Shown: positions 51,669 to 60,587 of the stretch, piece by piece
How the letters are laid out: each line of letters starts with the position of its first letter
How positions within the stretch are numbered: position 1 is the stretch's first letter
Assembly (NCBI GenBank): GCA_041166025.1
Contig: JBEAMJ010000047.1
Coordinates: forward strand, 62,001-126,000
Origin: UBA7672 sp041166025
GTDB taxonomy: Bacteria; Pseudomonadota; Alphaproteobacteria; Caulobacterales; Hyphomonadaceae
DNA: 64,000 bases
Direction: 5' to 3'
The notes under the pieces: model-generated
The model's input: only the letters and a program-made list of their open reading frames with translations
Database searches by the model: none
What the model was told of the DNA's origin: nothing
Position numbers and translations under genes: made by a program

Positions 51669-52511
51669 CTACCGCCCCGTAAATTTCGCCGGGCGTTTCT
51701 CCACGAAGTGGGCGACGCCTTCGCGGAAGTCTTCCGAGCGGAAGCTGGGCGGCATGTCGGCGTTGGCGCTCTCGATCGCATCGCCGAGCGTCTGGAACTG
51801 CGCGTTCCAGATCTCGCGCTTCATCTCGCGCAGTGAACGCGGCGAGACTTCGTGCGCAAGCATCCGCGCATAGGCGGCGATCTCGCTTGAGAAGTCCGCA
51901 GCCGGGATCACGCGGTTGACCAGCCGCATCTGCAGCGCCTCGGCCGCCGTGATCACGCGCGCGGAATAGAGCAGGTCGGCCGCCGCGCTGAACCCGACGA
52001 GCCGGGGAAGCAGCCACGAGATACCATGCTCGGCGACAAGGCCGCGGCGCGCGAAGGCGGTGGTGAACTTCGCCGAGTCGCTCGCGATGCGGATGTCGCA
52101 ATAGAGCGAGAGGATCATGCCGAGACCGGCGGCCGGGCCGTTGATTGCCGCGACGATTGGCTTGGGCACGGCGGGGAACCAGGAGTACTGTTTCTGGAAG
52201 TTGGGGTTGGAGGCTGGGTCCCATGCAGGCGGCGAACCCACCGCAACCCGCGTGGTGGCGCCATCGCCGGTCTGGATCGTCTGCAGCATGCCCATGTCGG
52301 CCCCGGCGCAGAAGCCCTTGCCCGCGCCGGTCAACACGATCACGCGCACGCTCTCGTCATTGGCCGCTTCGCGCATGGCGAGCCGCACGTCGCGGTCCAT
52401 CTCGCCGCGCCAGGCGTTGAGCTTGTCCGGCCGGTTGAGCGTGACCCAGGCCACGCCGTCCTCGGCGGAATAGAGGATGTCCTCGTAGGTGCGGACGGCG
52501 GTGTCGGCCAT
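51669..52511 (-). CDS. Enoyl-CoA hydratase/isomerase
   Basis: 280 residues, crotonase fold. 'VAWVTLNRPDKLNAWRGEM', CoA-pocket 'VIVLTGAGKGFCAGADMGML' and oxyanion 'AINGPAAGLGMILSLYCDIR', then 'AFARRGLVAEHGISWLLPRL' with a Glu at the usual catalytic position and the helix 'AEALQMRLVNRVIPAAD'. It hydrates trans-2-enoyl-CoA or isomerises double bonds in fatty-acid or aromatic-acid catabolism. The ATG at 52511 is the family start; upstream codons are not conserved. Convergent with the acylase gene (14 bp). Confidence 0.88.
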   Translation of the reverse strand: MADTAVRTYEDILYSAEDGVAWVTLNRPDKLNAWRGEMDRDVRLAMREAANDESVRVIVLTGAGKGFCAGADMGMLQTIQTGDGATTRVAVGSPPAWDPASNPNFQKQYSWFPAVPKPIVAAINGPAAGLGMILSLYCDIRIASDSAKFTTAFARRGLVAEHGISWLLPRLVGFSAAADLLYSARVITAAEALQMRLVNRVIPAADFSSEIAAYARMLAHEVSPRSLREMKREIWNAQFQTLGDAIESANADMPPSFRSEDFREGVAHFVEKRPAKFTGR

Positions 52512-52607
52512 GGCGTGTCTCCCTTTTGGCGCAAGGTTACGCTTTTGCGCGCAACGGGCAATCATGCGCGCTTGACCTCGCGGCCTGCTTCGGGTCCATG
52601 GCGCCGC

Positions 52608-54425
52608 ATGGCCGGACCTCCGATCGCAGTCCTACGCGGCGTCATGCTGACGCTGGGCGCCGCGCCCCTCTTCACGGGCGTCGACCTGCAGCTTGCGCGC
52701 GGGGAGCGCATGGCGCTGGTCGGACGGAACGGCGCAGGCAAGTCGACGCTGATGCGCATCCTTGCGGGCGCTATCGAGCCGGACGGCGGCGAAATCTTCA
52801 TGCAGCCCGGGGTCGTTGCGCGTCACCTGCTGCAGGAGCCCGATTTTTCCGGCTTCGTCACGGCGCTGGACTACGTCTCGCAGGGCCTCGCTCCGGACAT
52901 GCTCTACCGCGCCGAGGCGGAGCTTGGCGCCTGGGGCGTGCCGTTCGATCTCGACCTGTCGAAGGCATCCGGCGGCCAGTCGCGCCGCATCGCCCTCGCC
53001 CACGCCTTCGCGCACGATCCGGACATCCTTCTGCTGGACGAACCAACCAACCATCTCGACGTGCCGGCGATCGAACTGCTCGAAGAAGAACTCAAGGCGT
53101 TCCGCGGCGCGGCGCTGATCGTGAGTCACGACCGGCGCTTCCTCGAAAATGTTGCGACGTCGGTGGCGTGGCTGCGCCAGGGCGTCGTCCGCCAGATGGA
53201 CAAAGGCTATGCCGCTTTCGAGGATTGGGCCGAGACGGTGGAAGCCGAGGAGGAGAAGGCGTTCGAGAGGTTGAACGTCCAGCTCAAGGCCGAGGAGCGC
53301 TGGATGGCGCGAGGCATCACAGCGCGGCGGCGTCGCAACATGGGCCGTGTGCGCAAGCTGCAGGACATGCGCGCGGAAAAGAAGCAGCGCCGGATCGCGC
53401 TCAACGAGGCGGCAAGCACAGCGAGCCTCGCGATCGACGCCGGCGCGCAGTCGGGCCGGCTGGTGATCGAGGCGAAGGGGCTGACAAAAATCTTCACGAC
53501 ACCCGAAGGCGCGCTGCCCATCGTCAGCAATCTGTCGCTGCGCGTGATGCGCGGCGACCGCCTCGGCCTCGTCGGCCCAAATGGCGCGGGCAAGACGACA
53601 CTGCTGCGGCTCCTGCTCGGTGAGATGGCGCCTGATGCCGGCAGCCTGCGCCTCGCGAACACGCTTGATATCGCCTATCTCGACCAGACGCGGGCGACGC
53701 TGAGCCCCGACGCAACATTGTGGCAGACGCTCGCGCCGCTCGGCGGCGATCAGATCGTCGTGCGCGGCCACCCCAAGCACGTCGCCGCCTACGCCAAGGA
53801 CTTCCTGTTCGAGAGCCGCCAGCTGCATCAGCCGGTCGGCGCACTCTCGGGCGGGGAACGCAACCGTTTGACGCTGGCCCTCGCACTGGCCAAGCCCTCC
53901 AACCTCCTGGTTCTGGACGAGCCGACCAATGATCTCGACATCGAGACCCTCGACTTGCTGGAGGACATGCTGAGCGAATATGAGGGCACACTTCTGCTGG
54001 TGAGCCACGACCGCGCCTTCATCGACAATGTCGTGACATCGGTGATGACGCCTCAGGGCGGTGGACAGTGGCTGGAGACGCCAGGGGGATACTCTGACTA
54101 TCGCGGGCAGGCAGGCCCGGCGCCATCTGCTGCGCGTCCAGCTCCGAAGGCTGCGGCCCTGGCAGCAGCCCCGAAAGCGCCGGCCTCCAAGCTTAGCTAC
54201 AAAGAGGCGCGGCGGTTGGAGGAGCTCGAGCGCCTGATGCCGGAACGGCAGGAGGAGATCGTCGCGCTGGAGGACCAGATGGCCGACTCTGCCCTCTTCT
54301 CCCGAGATCCAAAGGCCTTCCATGCTCGCGCCAACCGACTGGCCGCGGCTCGCAGCGAACTCGCAAGTCACGAAGCCGAATGGCTGGCGCTGGAGGAGAA
54401 GCGCGAGGCATTGGCAAGGGGTTAA
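52608..54425 (+). CDS. ABC-F family ATPase (Uup/EttA-like)
   Basis: 605 residues, two ABC cassettes and no membrane segment. Walker A GRNGAGKST and GPNGAGKTT, signatures ASGGQSRR and LSGGERNR, Walker B 'LLLDEPTNHLD' and 'LVLDEPTNDLD'. The linker between cassettes (about residues 200-265) is charged and helical. The C-terminal 85 residues ('KLSYKEARRLEELERLMPER', 'EEIVALEDQMADSALF') form the coiled-coil tail typical of Uup. ABC-F proteins act on ribosomes or on DNA branch structures. The frame is open far upstream, overlapping the enoyl-CoA hydratase on the opposite strand; the ATG at 52608 precedes the first cassette strand. Confidence 0.9.
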   Translation: MAGPPIAVLRGVMLTLGAAPLFTGVDLQLARGERMALVGRNGAGKSTLMRILAGAIEPDGGEIFMQPGVVARHLLQEPDFSGFVTALDYVSQGLAPDMLYRAEAELGAWGVPFDLDLSKASGGQSRRIALAHAFAHDPDILLLDEPTNHLDVPAIELLEEELKAFRGAALIVSHDRRFLENVATSVAWLRQGVVRQMDKGYAAFEDWAETVEAEEEKAFERLNVQLKAEERWMARGITARRRRNMGRVRKLQDMRAEKKQRRIALNEAASTASLAIDAGAQSGRLVIEAKGLTKIFTTPEGALPIVSNLSLRVMRGDRLGLVGPNGAGKTTLLRLLLGEMAPDAGSLRLANTLDIAYLDQTRATLSPDATLWQTLAPLGGDQIVVRGHPKHVAAYAKDFLFESRQLHQPVGALSGGERNRLTLALALAKPSNLLVLDEPTNDLDIETLDLLEDMLSEYEGTLLLVSHDRAFIDNVVTSVMTPQGGGQWLETPGGYSDYRGQAGPAPSAARPAPKAAALAAAPKAPASKLSYKEARRLEELERLMPERQEEIVALEDQMADSALFSRDPKAFHARANRLAAARSELASHEAEWLALEEKREALARG

Positions 54426-54546
54426 TCTGGGAAAACCCCTCAAATACATGCCTGCCAGACCCCGATCCCCGCCAATTGCAGGGTCCCGTAAAGCGCTCTC
54501 TTAACCGCCTGACGTTAGGGTTTGGCTTCCCAAGGGAGATGTTGGA

Positions 54547-55644
54547 ATGCCGTCCAGCGCAAGCCAGTTCGCGCTATTGCTCGACCTTGCCAAGGAAGGT
54601 TCGAGCGAAAAGCGGCGTGAGCTCCTGCGCCAAATCACCGATGTCTTCCTCGCCCATCCGACAGAACGCTCGGACAAGGAATCCATTCTGTTCGACGAGA
54701 TCGTTGGCGCGGTCGCTTCAGACCTCGAGACCCAGGTTCGTATCGAACTGTCACGCAAGGTGGCAGACAGCACGGCCCCACTTCGCCGCACTGCCCGTCG
54801 CCTCGCTATAGACGACATCGCGGTCGCACGTCCCGTGATCGAACGATCGCGCGCGCTTACCGAAGAGGATATCCTGGACGTTATTGAGCAGAAGTCGCAG
54901 GATCATCTTCTCGCCGTGACCAAGCGTCCCGACATTGGCGAGAAGGTGTCCAGCGCGCTGGTCGACAAGGGCGAGGACCACGTGGTCGTCTCGCTGCTCC
55001 AGAACGCGACCGCGAAGATCAATCGCCAGACCTACGAACGCGTCGCCGAGCGCGTCGAGACGAGCCCCGTGCTGCACGCGCCCTTCGTGCGCAACGCCAA
55101 TGTGCCGCTCGACATGCTGAACAATGTCTATCTCCGCGTAGAGAGCGACCTTCGTCGCGAGATCATGCGCAAGTTCCACGGCGTCTCGCCTGCTGAGCTG
55201 GAAGCCGCACTGGAGGTGAGCCGCACACACCTGTCGTCGGCTTATGGCGCACTACCGGCGGACTACTCGCTGGGCAAAGAACATATCGCCAAGCTCGAAA
55301 AGGCCGGTGCGCTGCGACCGCCCGTCCTGGTGCAGCTGCTGCGCGAGGAGCGGCACACCGCCTTCCTCATTGCCTTAGCCAAGATGGTCGACATCGACTT
55401 CGACCTCGGCCAGCGCCTGGTGCAGGCTAAGGACCTCGACGCCCTCGCCATGCTTTGCCGAGGCGCCGGCTTCGACCGGGGCCTTTTCGTCACCATCTGC
55501 ATCATGGTGGCGGGTGACGGGACGGGTCTCAGCAAGACCGATGAATATGCTCAGATCTACGAACAGGTGCCCGTCGCCGCCGCGCAGCGGGCGCTGCGGT
55601 TCTGGAAAGTCCGCGCCAAGAACAGCGGGGCGCAGGCAGCCTGA
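54547..55644 (+). CDS. DUF2336 protein
   Basis: 365 residues, all helical. 'SEKRRELLRQITDVFLAHPT', 'VRIELSRKVADSTAPLRRTA', 'LAIDDIAVARPVIERSRALT', 'DHLLAVTKRPDIGEKVSSAL', 'HVVVSLLQNATAKINRQTYE' are the HEAT-like repeats of DUF2336, a family confined to alphaproteobacteria and of unknown function; some copies sit near flagellar or signalling genes. Ribosome-site AGGGAGATGTTGGA precedes the ATG. Downstream in the same direction comes the DUF262-DUF1524 gene, but a 129-bp gap separates them. Confidence 0.82.
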   Translation: MPSSASQFALLLDLAKEGSSEKRRELLRQITDVFLAHPTERSDKESILFDEIVGAVASDLETQVRIELSRKVADSTAPLRRTARRLAIDDIAVARPVIERSRALTEEDILDVIEQKSQDHLLAVTKRPDIGEKVSSALVDKGEDHVVVSLLQNATAKINRQTYERVAERVETSPVLHAPFVRNANVPLDMLNNVYLRVESDLRREIMRKFHGVSPAELEAALEVSRTHLSSAYGALPADYSLGKEHIAKLEKAGALRPPVLVQLLREERHTAFLIALAKMVDIDFDLGQRLVQAKDLDALAMLCRGAGFDRGLFVTICIMVAGDGTGLSKTDEYAQIYEQVPVAAAQRALRFWKVRAKNSGAQAA

Positions 55645-55773
55645 CGCGACCGGCCTAGCGTGGCCGGCGAGTTTAGCGCCGGCAAGCCGTGTTCCTTCGC
55701 CCATCAGCAGCTCTGCGATTGCCCGACTCCAGGCGCTCGCCTAGGGTTTGCACGGCGGGGGAGAGGAACGTGC

Positions 55774-57510
55774 ATGCCGATTCCCGTAATCCGTTCGCAG
55801 GCCATCAGCATCGGCGAGCTCCTCCGTCTGGGATCGTTCAGGCCGGCACGGGTTCAACGCGACTATTGCTGGAAGGAGAACCAGCAGGCCGCGCTGCTGC
55901 AGGATCTCATCTCCGCTTTCGGCGAGTTCGGGCTGGACCCGGATGCAGATCCCGATGCCGACCCAGAGTCCTTCGACGTCGGAACCGGCGCGCGCTTCCA
56001 GCTCGCCGACTACAATCGCGAACTTGAAGCCACCGAGCCCTACGTGTTCGTCGGCACCGTGGTGCTGCACAACGCCGGTCAGCATTTCGATATCTATGAT
56101 GGGCTCCAACGCCTGACGACCTTTACGGTCATCTTCGCCGTGCTGCGCGACATGATCGAGGCGGAGCGCAAGCATCCGGTGAACGCGCTGCTGGTCAACG
56201 AGGCCGGCATCTCGCGTTTGAACCTTGGGATGAAGCACAATACTCTGGAAGCCGACATTCTCGCACCCGGCCGCACGGCGAAGCGTCATCGTCCGCATCC
56301 GCAGCTGACCGAGGCGAGCTACTGCCTGCGCACCTGCGTGAACACGGCGCGTGCGATGCTGAGGGGATGGCCGACAAGACGACTCGAGGCATTCACGAGC
56401 TTCATCGCGGAAGGCGCGATCGTGAACGTCACGCGGATCTCCGACCGCCGCATGGCCGCCAAGGCCTTTGTCAGCATCAACTCGGGCGGCTTGCCCCTGA
56501 AGCCGGAAGAGATCGTCAAGGGCCAACTGATCGACCTCACCTCGTCCCTGCCGGACGCTGACGATCAGGCCAAGCGCGTGCTCAATGTCTGGAACGGCAT
56601 TCAGGATGATCTCGGGCCGGAGGCCTTCGACGACTTCCTTCGTTCCGTCGACTTCATCGAGCGGCGCATGCCGCAATCTTCCGACTTCTCTATCCAGCTG
56701 ATGGAGCATATCCGTCGCCAGTATCAGGGACAGGCCGGCGTGCGCTGGGCGACCGATGTGCTGCTGCAGTATCGTTCGGCCTTCAAGTGGATCCATGAGG
56801 AAAACAATGCCGAGATCGCCGATGGGGTCCACGCGAGCCTGCGCCGCCTGCAACTGCTGAAATGGGATCAGTGGCGCGCCTACGCCATGCTGCTCAAGAT
56901 GAAGTCGAACCCTGCAGACCTGCCGCACCGCATCGATACCCTCGACCGCATCTGCTTCGCGCTGACGGTCTCGACGCCCGATCCGCGTCGCCTTGCCGAG
57001 ATGATGGGCCGCCGGATCGAACGCTTCGCCCGCGGCTCGTTCGGACGCCAGGCCGGCTTCACCTTCACGCCCGCGCAGAACGAGCGCCTGATCCGCAATC
57101 TCTCAGGTCCGATCACCGAAAGCCCACGCCGCTCGACGATCATGCGCTGGATCGAGGCGGCGATGCATGGCGAACGCGTGCCGCGCTATCTCGTCGACAC
57201 GCGCTCCTCTGTCGAGCACGTCTATCCGCGCAATCCCGAGAACAACTGGACGTCGTTCGAACAGGGGCTGGAGTTCAACGACCTGGCCACCCTGCGCGAG
57301 ATGGTGGGCAATCTCTGCGTCCTGCCGCAGGATGAACTCGGCAACGCCCCGTTCGAGGAGAAGCGCAAGGCCTACGCTCGCTTCCGCAGCCGCTTCGCCA
57401 ACGACATCGCGCGTTACCGCCAATGGTCGCCCGACGCGGTCCGCGACCGCACGAAGCGGATCACCGACGCAACCCTGCGCTTCCTCGACCTCGAAGTGTC
57501 CCAGGTCTGA
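55774..57510 (+). CDS. DUF262-DUF1524 protein (GmrSD-like, possible modification-dependent nuclease)
   Basis: 578 residues in one chain. N-terminal DUF262: 'SIGELLRLGSFRPARVQRDY', 'CWKENQQAALLQDLISAFGE', 'YVFVGTVVLHNAGQHFDIYD' then DGLQR (Gly-Leu instead of the usual Gln-Gln, about residue 108) and 'LTTFTVIFAVLRDMI'. C-terminal DUF1524/HNH-like: 'RSSVEHVYPRNPENNWTSFE' (His near 480, the H-x-x-P motif) and 'REMVGNLCVLPQDELGNAPF' (the usual 'GNL.lL....N..' motif). GmrSD/BrxU proteins cleave modified phage DNA after nucleotide hydrolysis; the same fold also occurs in housekeeping-like proteins. Good ribosome site (GGGGGAGAGGAACGTGC). Start at 55774 from the domain border. Confidence 0.78.
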   Translation: MPIPVIRSQAISIGELLRLGSFRPARVQRDYCWKENQQAALLQDLISAFGEFGLDPDADPDADPESFDVGTGARFQLADYNRELEATEPYVFVGTVVLHNAGQHFDIYDGLQRLTTFTVIFAVLRDMIEAERKHPVNALLVNEAGISRLNLGMKHNTLEADILAPGRTAKRHRPHPQLTEASYCLRTCVNTARAMLRGWPTRRLEAFTSFIAEGAIVNVTRISDRRMAAKAFVSINSGGLPLKPEEIVKGQLIDLTSSLPDADDQAKRVLNVWNGIQDDLGPEAFDDFLRSVDFIERRMPQSSDFSIQLMEHIRRQYQGQAGVRWATDVLLQYRSAFKWIHEENNAEIADGVHASLRRLQLLKWDQWRAYAMLLKMKSNPADLPHRIDTLDRICFALTVSTPDPRRLAEMMGRRIERFARGSFGRQAGFTFTPAQNERLIRNLSGPITESPRRSTIMRWIEAAMHGERVPRYLVDTRSSVEHVYPRNPENNWTSFEQGLEFNDLATLREMVGNLCVLPQDELGNAPFEEKRKAYARFRSRFANDIARYRQWSPDAVRDRTKRITDATLRFLDLEVSQV

Positions 57511-57513
57511 GTT

Positions 57514-58137
57514 TCAGCCCTTCTGCGTCTGCGCCATCCGCGCACCGTTGATTGCCTTTGCGGACGCGTACGCCGGCCGCGCACGCACACGCGCTGCATA
57601 AGCCTCGAACGCCGGCCGGCTCGGGATCGACTTGAAGCCCAGCCCCCAGTCGATCGTGCTGCCGACATAGACATCCGCCGCCGTGAAGGTCTTGCCGCAC
57701 ACGAAGTCGCGCCCGGTCAGCATCTTCTCCATGCCGTCGATTGTGGCGTCGAACGAGCCGAAGCCCGCCATGCCGTCGCGGCCCTCAGGCACCTGCCAGC
57801 CCATTGCGCGAGCCGTCACCGCTTGCTCCATCGGCCCCGCGGCGAACAATGTGAAGCGGAAATAGTCCGCCAACTCTGCTGCGCTCGACGGCTTCAGCTT
57901 CGCCTGCGGAAACGCGTCAGCAAGAAAGAGACAGATCGCGGCGGCCTCCGTGACCACCTTCCCGTTATGCCGGATGGCGGGAACCTTGCCCATCGGATTG
58001 ACCGCCAGATAGTCCGCCGTCTTCATCCCCGCCGGGCCGAAATCGAGCCAGTTGGTCGTATAGGGCTGGCCCAGCTCCTCCAGCATCCAGTGAGCGATCT
58101 GCCCGCGGCTCATCGGATTTGTCCAGAACTCGATCAT
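57514..58137 (-). CDS. Glutathione S-transferase
   Basis: 207 residues. Thioredoxin-fold N-terminus (MIEFWTNPMSRGQIAHWML, with Ser at the active-site turn NPMSRG), 'NPMGKVPAIRHNGKVVTEAA' (cis-Pro VP and the E-A/S glutathione contact) and an all-helical C-terminus with 'TFTAADVYVGSTIDW' (N-capping box). Conjugates or reduces electrophiles with glutathione in the cytosol. Convergent with the DUF262-DUF1524 gene (3 nt), divergent from the exported GST 170 bp away; two GSTs and a MAPEG enzyme sit within 3 kb. Confidence 0.88.
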   Translation of the reverse strand: MIEFWTNPMSRGQIAHWMLEELGQPYTTNWLDFGPAGMKTADYLAVNPMGKVPAIRHNGKVVTEAAAICLFLADAFPQAKLKPSSAAELADYFRFTLFAAGPMEQAVTARAMGWQVPEGRDGMAGFGSFDATIDGMEKMLTGRDFVCGKTFTAADVYVGSTIDWGLGFKSIPSRPAFEAYAARVRARPAYASAKAINGARMAQTQKG

Positions 58138-58306
58138 CGGGAAACTCCTGTCCGGAACGCCGCGAACCCTGCCGCGTGCTTGCAGGCTTCTCAATGACAG
58201 GCCCCTGCCGCCGTGGGTGTGTCAGCATCGCAGGTGGACCGGCGCCCGAACAATGCTAGCCTGATCCGAACCGGCCCACACAAGTCCGGACTCTGGGGAG
58301 AAATTC

Positions 58307-59056
58307 ATGAAGCCTGTCCACACGCTTCTGCTCGCGATGGTCCTCGCCGCAATGCCTCAGGCCTGCACGACAGCGACGCAGGAAACAGCAGCACAAACCG
58401 CCGCCCCCAGCATCGTCATCTACCACGCGGAGGGGCGGCGTTCCGAGCGCGTCGTCTGGCTCTGCGAAGAGCTCGGCCTACCCTACGAACTCAAGTTCCG
58501 TCGCGGCGATGTCGCGGGCTCCTTCGCCGACATTCAGGCGGTGAACCCTGGCATGCGCGTCGCGCCAACCGTGTTCTACAATGGCGAGCTGCTGGTCGAA
58601 TCCGGTGCAATCCTTGAATTCCTGCTGGATCGCCACGGCGGCGGCCGCCTCATGCCGGCCGTCGACTCCCCTGACTACGCGGCACACCTGCGCTTCATGC
58701 ATTATGCCGAAGGCACGCTCGCCTCCGACGTGGTCGCGGACTATCGCGTCGCCCGCGCCACCGACGGCAAGGCGCCGCGCGGCAATGAGACCGACGGTCA
58801 GCGCGCGATGCGCTTTGCAGAAGATCACCTGTCGAAACATCCATACTTCGGCGGCGAGGAATTCACCGCCGCCGACATCATGATGGTCTTCCCAATAAGC
58901 TACGCCATCCGCATGAACGTGGCGGATCCAGCAAAATATCCCAACATCGCCGCATGGCAGGCCAAGGTCGAATCCCGCCCCGCATTTCAGCGCATGCTCG
59001 CCAAGGCCCGCCCCGATGGCCGTGTCAGCCCACCGCCATCGCTGACTCTGCCGTAA
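58307..59056 (+). CDS. GST-like protein with an N-terminal export signal
   Basis: 249 residues. First 20 residues (MKPVHTLLLAMVLAAMPQAC) form a Sec signal, with a Cys at 20 that could be a lipobox although -3 is Pro, so plain signal peptidase cleavage is also possible. A polar spacer follows to residue 33, then a complete GST: 'SIVIYHAEGRRSERVVWLCE', 'PGMRVAPTVFYNGELLVESG' (VAP cis-Pro, E-S-G glutathione contact) and helical domain 'EEFTAADIMMVFPISYAIRM'. GSTs are normally cytosolic. ATG at 58307 is preceded by GGGGAGAAATTC. Divergent from the cytosolic GST gene. Confidence 0.8.
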   Translation: MKPVHTLLLAMVLAAMPQACTTATQETAAQTAAPSIVIYHAEGRRSERVVWLCEELGLPYELKFRRGDVAGSFADIQAVNPGMRVAPTVFYNGELLVESGAILEFLLDRHGGGRLMPAVDSPDYAAHLRFMHYAEGTLASDVVADYRVARATDGKAPRGNETDGQRAMRFAEDHLSKHPYFGGEEFTAADIMMVFPISYAIRMNVADPAKYPNIAAWQAKVESRPAFQRMLAKARPDGRVSPPPSLTLP

Positions 59057-59125
59057 ATCTTCACCGTCGGACTGAACCGTTCCGCTCCGGCGCGGCACCT
59101 TGGTGCAAATGCGGTATTCATCTTC

Positions 59126-59686
59126 ATGCCCGACCCAAGGGAACGCCTGTTCGATGAGTATCTGGCGGCAAGCGCGCGCGCCGGCAGCCGGGTCGCGCTG
59201 GAGCAGCTGGCCTCCCGCTTCCAGCCGCGCCTGCTCGGCCATGCCCGCCGCCTCACCGGCGATGTCGATGGCGCACGTGACGTGGTCCAGGACGCGTGGA
59301 TCGAGATTGTACGCAGCCTCGGCCGCCTCGAGGACTCAGCAGCGTTTCCCGCATGGGCCTTCCGCATCGTCTCGCGCCGGTGCGCCCGCTGGATCCGCAC
59401 GAACCAGCAGAGCCGCCGCATCACGACAGCCTACGCTGCAGAGCCGCGCGATGACTCCTTGGCCGATGGCGAACGCGCCTCAGATGCAGCGCGCCTCGCC
59501 CGCGCCATCGCCTGCCTGCCGCCGGACCAGGCGGCCGCCATCGCCCTGTTCTATCTCGAAGACCTCACCGTAGCCGAGATTGCCGTCGCGCTGGCGACGC
59601 CGCCCGGCACGGTCAAGACACGCCTCATGCATGCGCGGGAGAAACTCCGCCGCAGCCTCAACCTGAAGGAGACCGACCATGGGTAA
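59126..59686 (+). CDS. ECF-type RNA polymerase sigma factor (second)
   Basis: 186 residues. Region 2 ('LLGHARRLTGDVDGARDVVQ', 'DAWIEIVRSLGRLEDSAAF', 'WAFRIVSRRCARWIR') and region 4 ('IACLPPDQAAAIALFYLEDL', 'TVAEIAVALATPPGTVKTRL'). It overlaps the following membrane gene by 8 nt (ATG at 59679 inside its end), the usual sigma/anti-sigma coupling. Regulon unknown; it sits between the exported GST and a MAPEG gene, suggesting a link to redox or xenobiotic stress, which is inference. Confidence 0.87.
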   Translation: MPDPRERLFDEYLAASARAGSRVALEQLASRFQPRLLGHARRLTGDVDGARDVVQDAWIEIVRSLGRLEDSAAFPAWAFRIVSRRCARWIRTNQQSRRITTAYAAEPRDDSLADGERASDAARLARAIACLPPDQAAAIALFYLEDLTVAEIAVALATPPGTVKTRLMHAREKLRRSLNLKETDHG

Positions 59687-60050
59687 TCTCGACCGGATGA
59701 TCGAAACGACACTGAACGAAGAGGACCGCGCCTTTCTCGCCAAGCTCGATCGCGAGCCCGGATACTTCAGCCAGGTGGGGGGCCTTCTGGCCGGCTCCCT
59801 TGGCTGGGTCAACCTCCTCATGATGATCGTGCAGGCGGTCATGTTCTTCGGCGGCGCGTGGTGCGCCTGGCAGTTCTTCCAGGAAACCGACGTCATCATG
59901 GCGCTGCGCTGGGGCTTCTCGGCGACGGTTCTCGTGCTCACCGCGGCCCTGCTGAAAGTCTGCACACTGTGGCCGACACTCCAAGCCAACCGCGTGTTGC
60001 GCGAGGTGAAGCGTCTCGAACTGCAGATCGCACGCGCCGAGCGCAAATAG
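59679..60050 (+). CDS. DUF6768-like membrane protein, candidate ECF anti-sigma partner
   Basis: 123 residues. N-terminal 'MIETTLNEEDRAFLAKLDRE', then two transmembrane helices ('WVNLLMMIVQAVMFFGGAWC' and 'WGFSATVLVLTAALLKVCTL') and a C-terminal coiled coil 'EVKRLELQIARAERK'. This short protein type regularly follows ECF sigma genes in Caulobacterales-like genomes. Starts 8 nt inside the sigma gene and ends with its stop directly abutting the MAPEG start (stop 60050, ATG 60051). Anti-sigma function is inferred from position. Confidence 0.65.
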   Translation: MGNLDRMIETTLNEEDRAFLAKLDREPGYFSQVGGLLAGSLGWVNLLMMIVQAVMFFGGAWCAWQFFQETDVIMALRWGFSATVLVLTAALLKVCTLWPTLQANRVLREVKRLELQIARAERK

Positions 60051-60458
60051 ATGAGTTACGAACTCTGGACGCTCCTCTGCGCCGTGCTACTGGGTCTCGT
60101 ACACCTCTCCGCGGCCTCCTTCAGTTTCAAGGCGCAGGTCGGCAATGCGTACACGGTCGGCCCGCGCGACGAGGGTCTGCAGCCGCGCGGCGTCTCGGCG
60201 CGGCTCTACCGCGCCAACGCGAACTTCCTCGAGACGTTTCCGTACTTCGCCGCCTGCGCGCTGGTTGTTCACGTGACACAGGCGGATGGAGCTCTGAGCT
60301 GGTGGGGCTGCACGCTCTACATAGCCGGCCGCATCCTGTTCCTGCCGCTCTACGCCGCTGGCACGCCGTGGCTCCGCACCTTCAGCTGGAACATCGCCAC
60401 GCTGGGTCTTGTCCTCGTCAGCGCTGAAGCGATCTCGGCCCAGCTGGCGCCAGGGTAA
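60051..60458 (+). CDS. MAPEG-family membrane protein
   Basis: 135 residues, four transmembrane helices. 'VGNAYTVGPRDEGLQPRGVS', then 'ARLYRANANFLETFPYFAAC' is the MAPEG core (R-x-x-R-A-x-x-N-x-x-E), followed by 'LYIAGRILFLPLYAAG' and 'RTFSWNIATLGLVLVSA'. Members bind glutathione in the membrane and detoxify lipid peroxides or xenobiotics. Start codon immediately follows the DUF6768 stop, so sigma, DUF6768 and MAPEG form one operon; two GST genes lie just upstream. Confidence 0.88.
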   Translation: MSYELWTLLCAVLLGLVHLSAASFSFKAQVGNAYTVGPRDEGLQPRGVSARLYRANANFLETFPYFAACALVVHVTQADGALSWWGCTLYIAGRILFLPLYAAGTPWLRTFSWNIATLGLVLVSAEAISAQLAPG

Positions 60459-60587
60459 GTCAGGCCGAGGTCGAATTGTTCTAAACTGACGGCGCTCTAG
60501 CCATGACGCTCGGAGGCCCCTAAACCCGACACAAACGCCACACCGCTGCCCAGACGGCCATGATGGCTGACGGCAAGGACGCAAGCC

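Noticed and set aside
52632..54449. 605-codon minus-strand frame opposite the ABC-F gene
   Set aside because: Complete shadow of an ABC-F protein with intact Walker and signature motifs; no independent homology.
54500..54530. TTAAC ... GTTAG pair upstream of the DUF2336 gene
   Set aside because: Spacing is ten bases instead of seven, so it does not meet the CtrA consensus.
55741..56928. 395-codon minus-strand frame opposite the DUF262-DUF1524 gene
   Set aside because: Shadow of a gene with DGLQR and EHVYP motifs; no domain in the translation.
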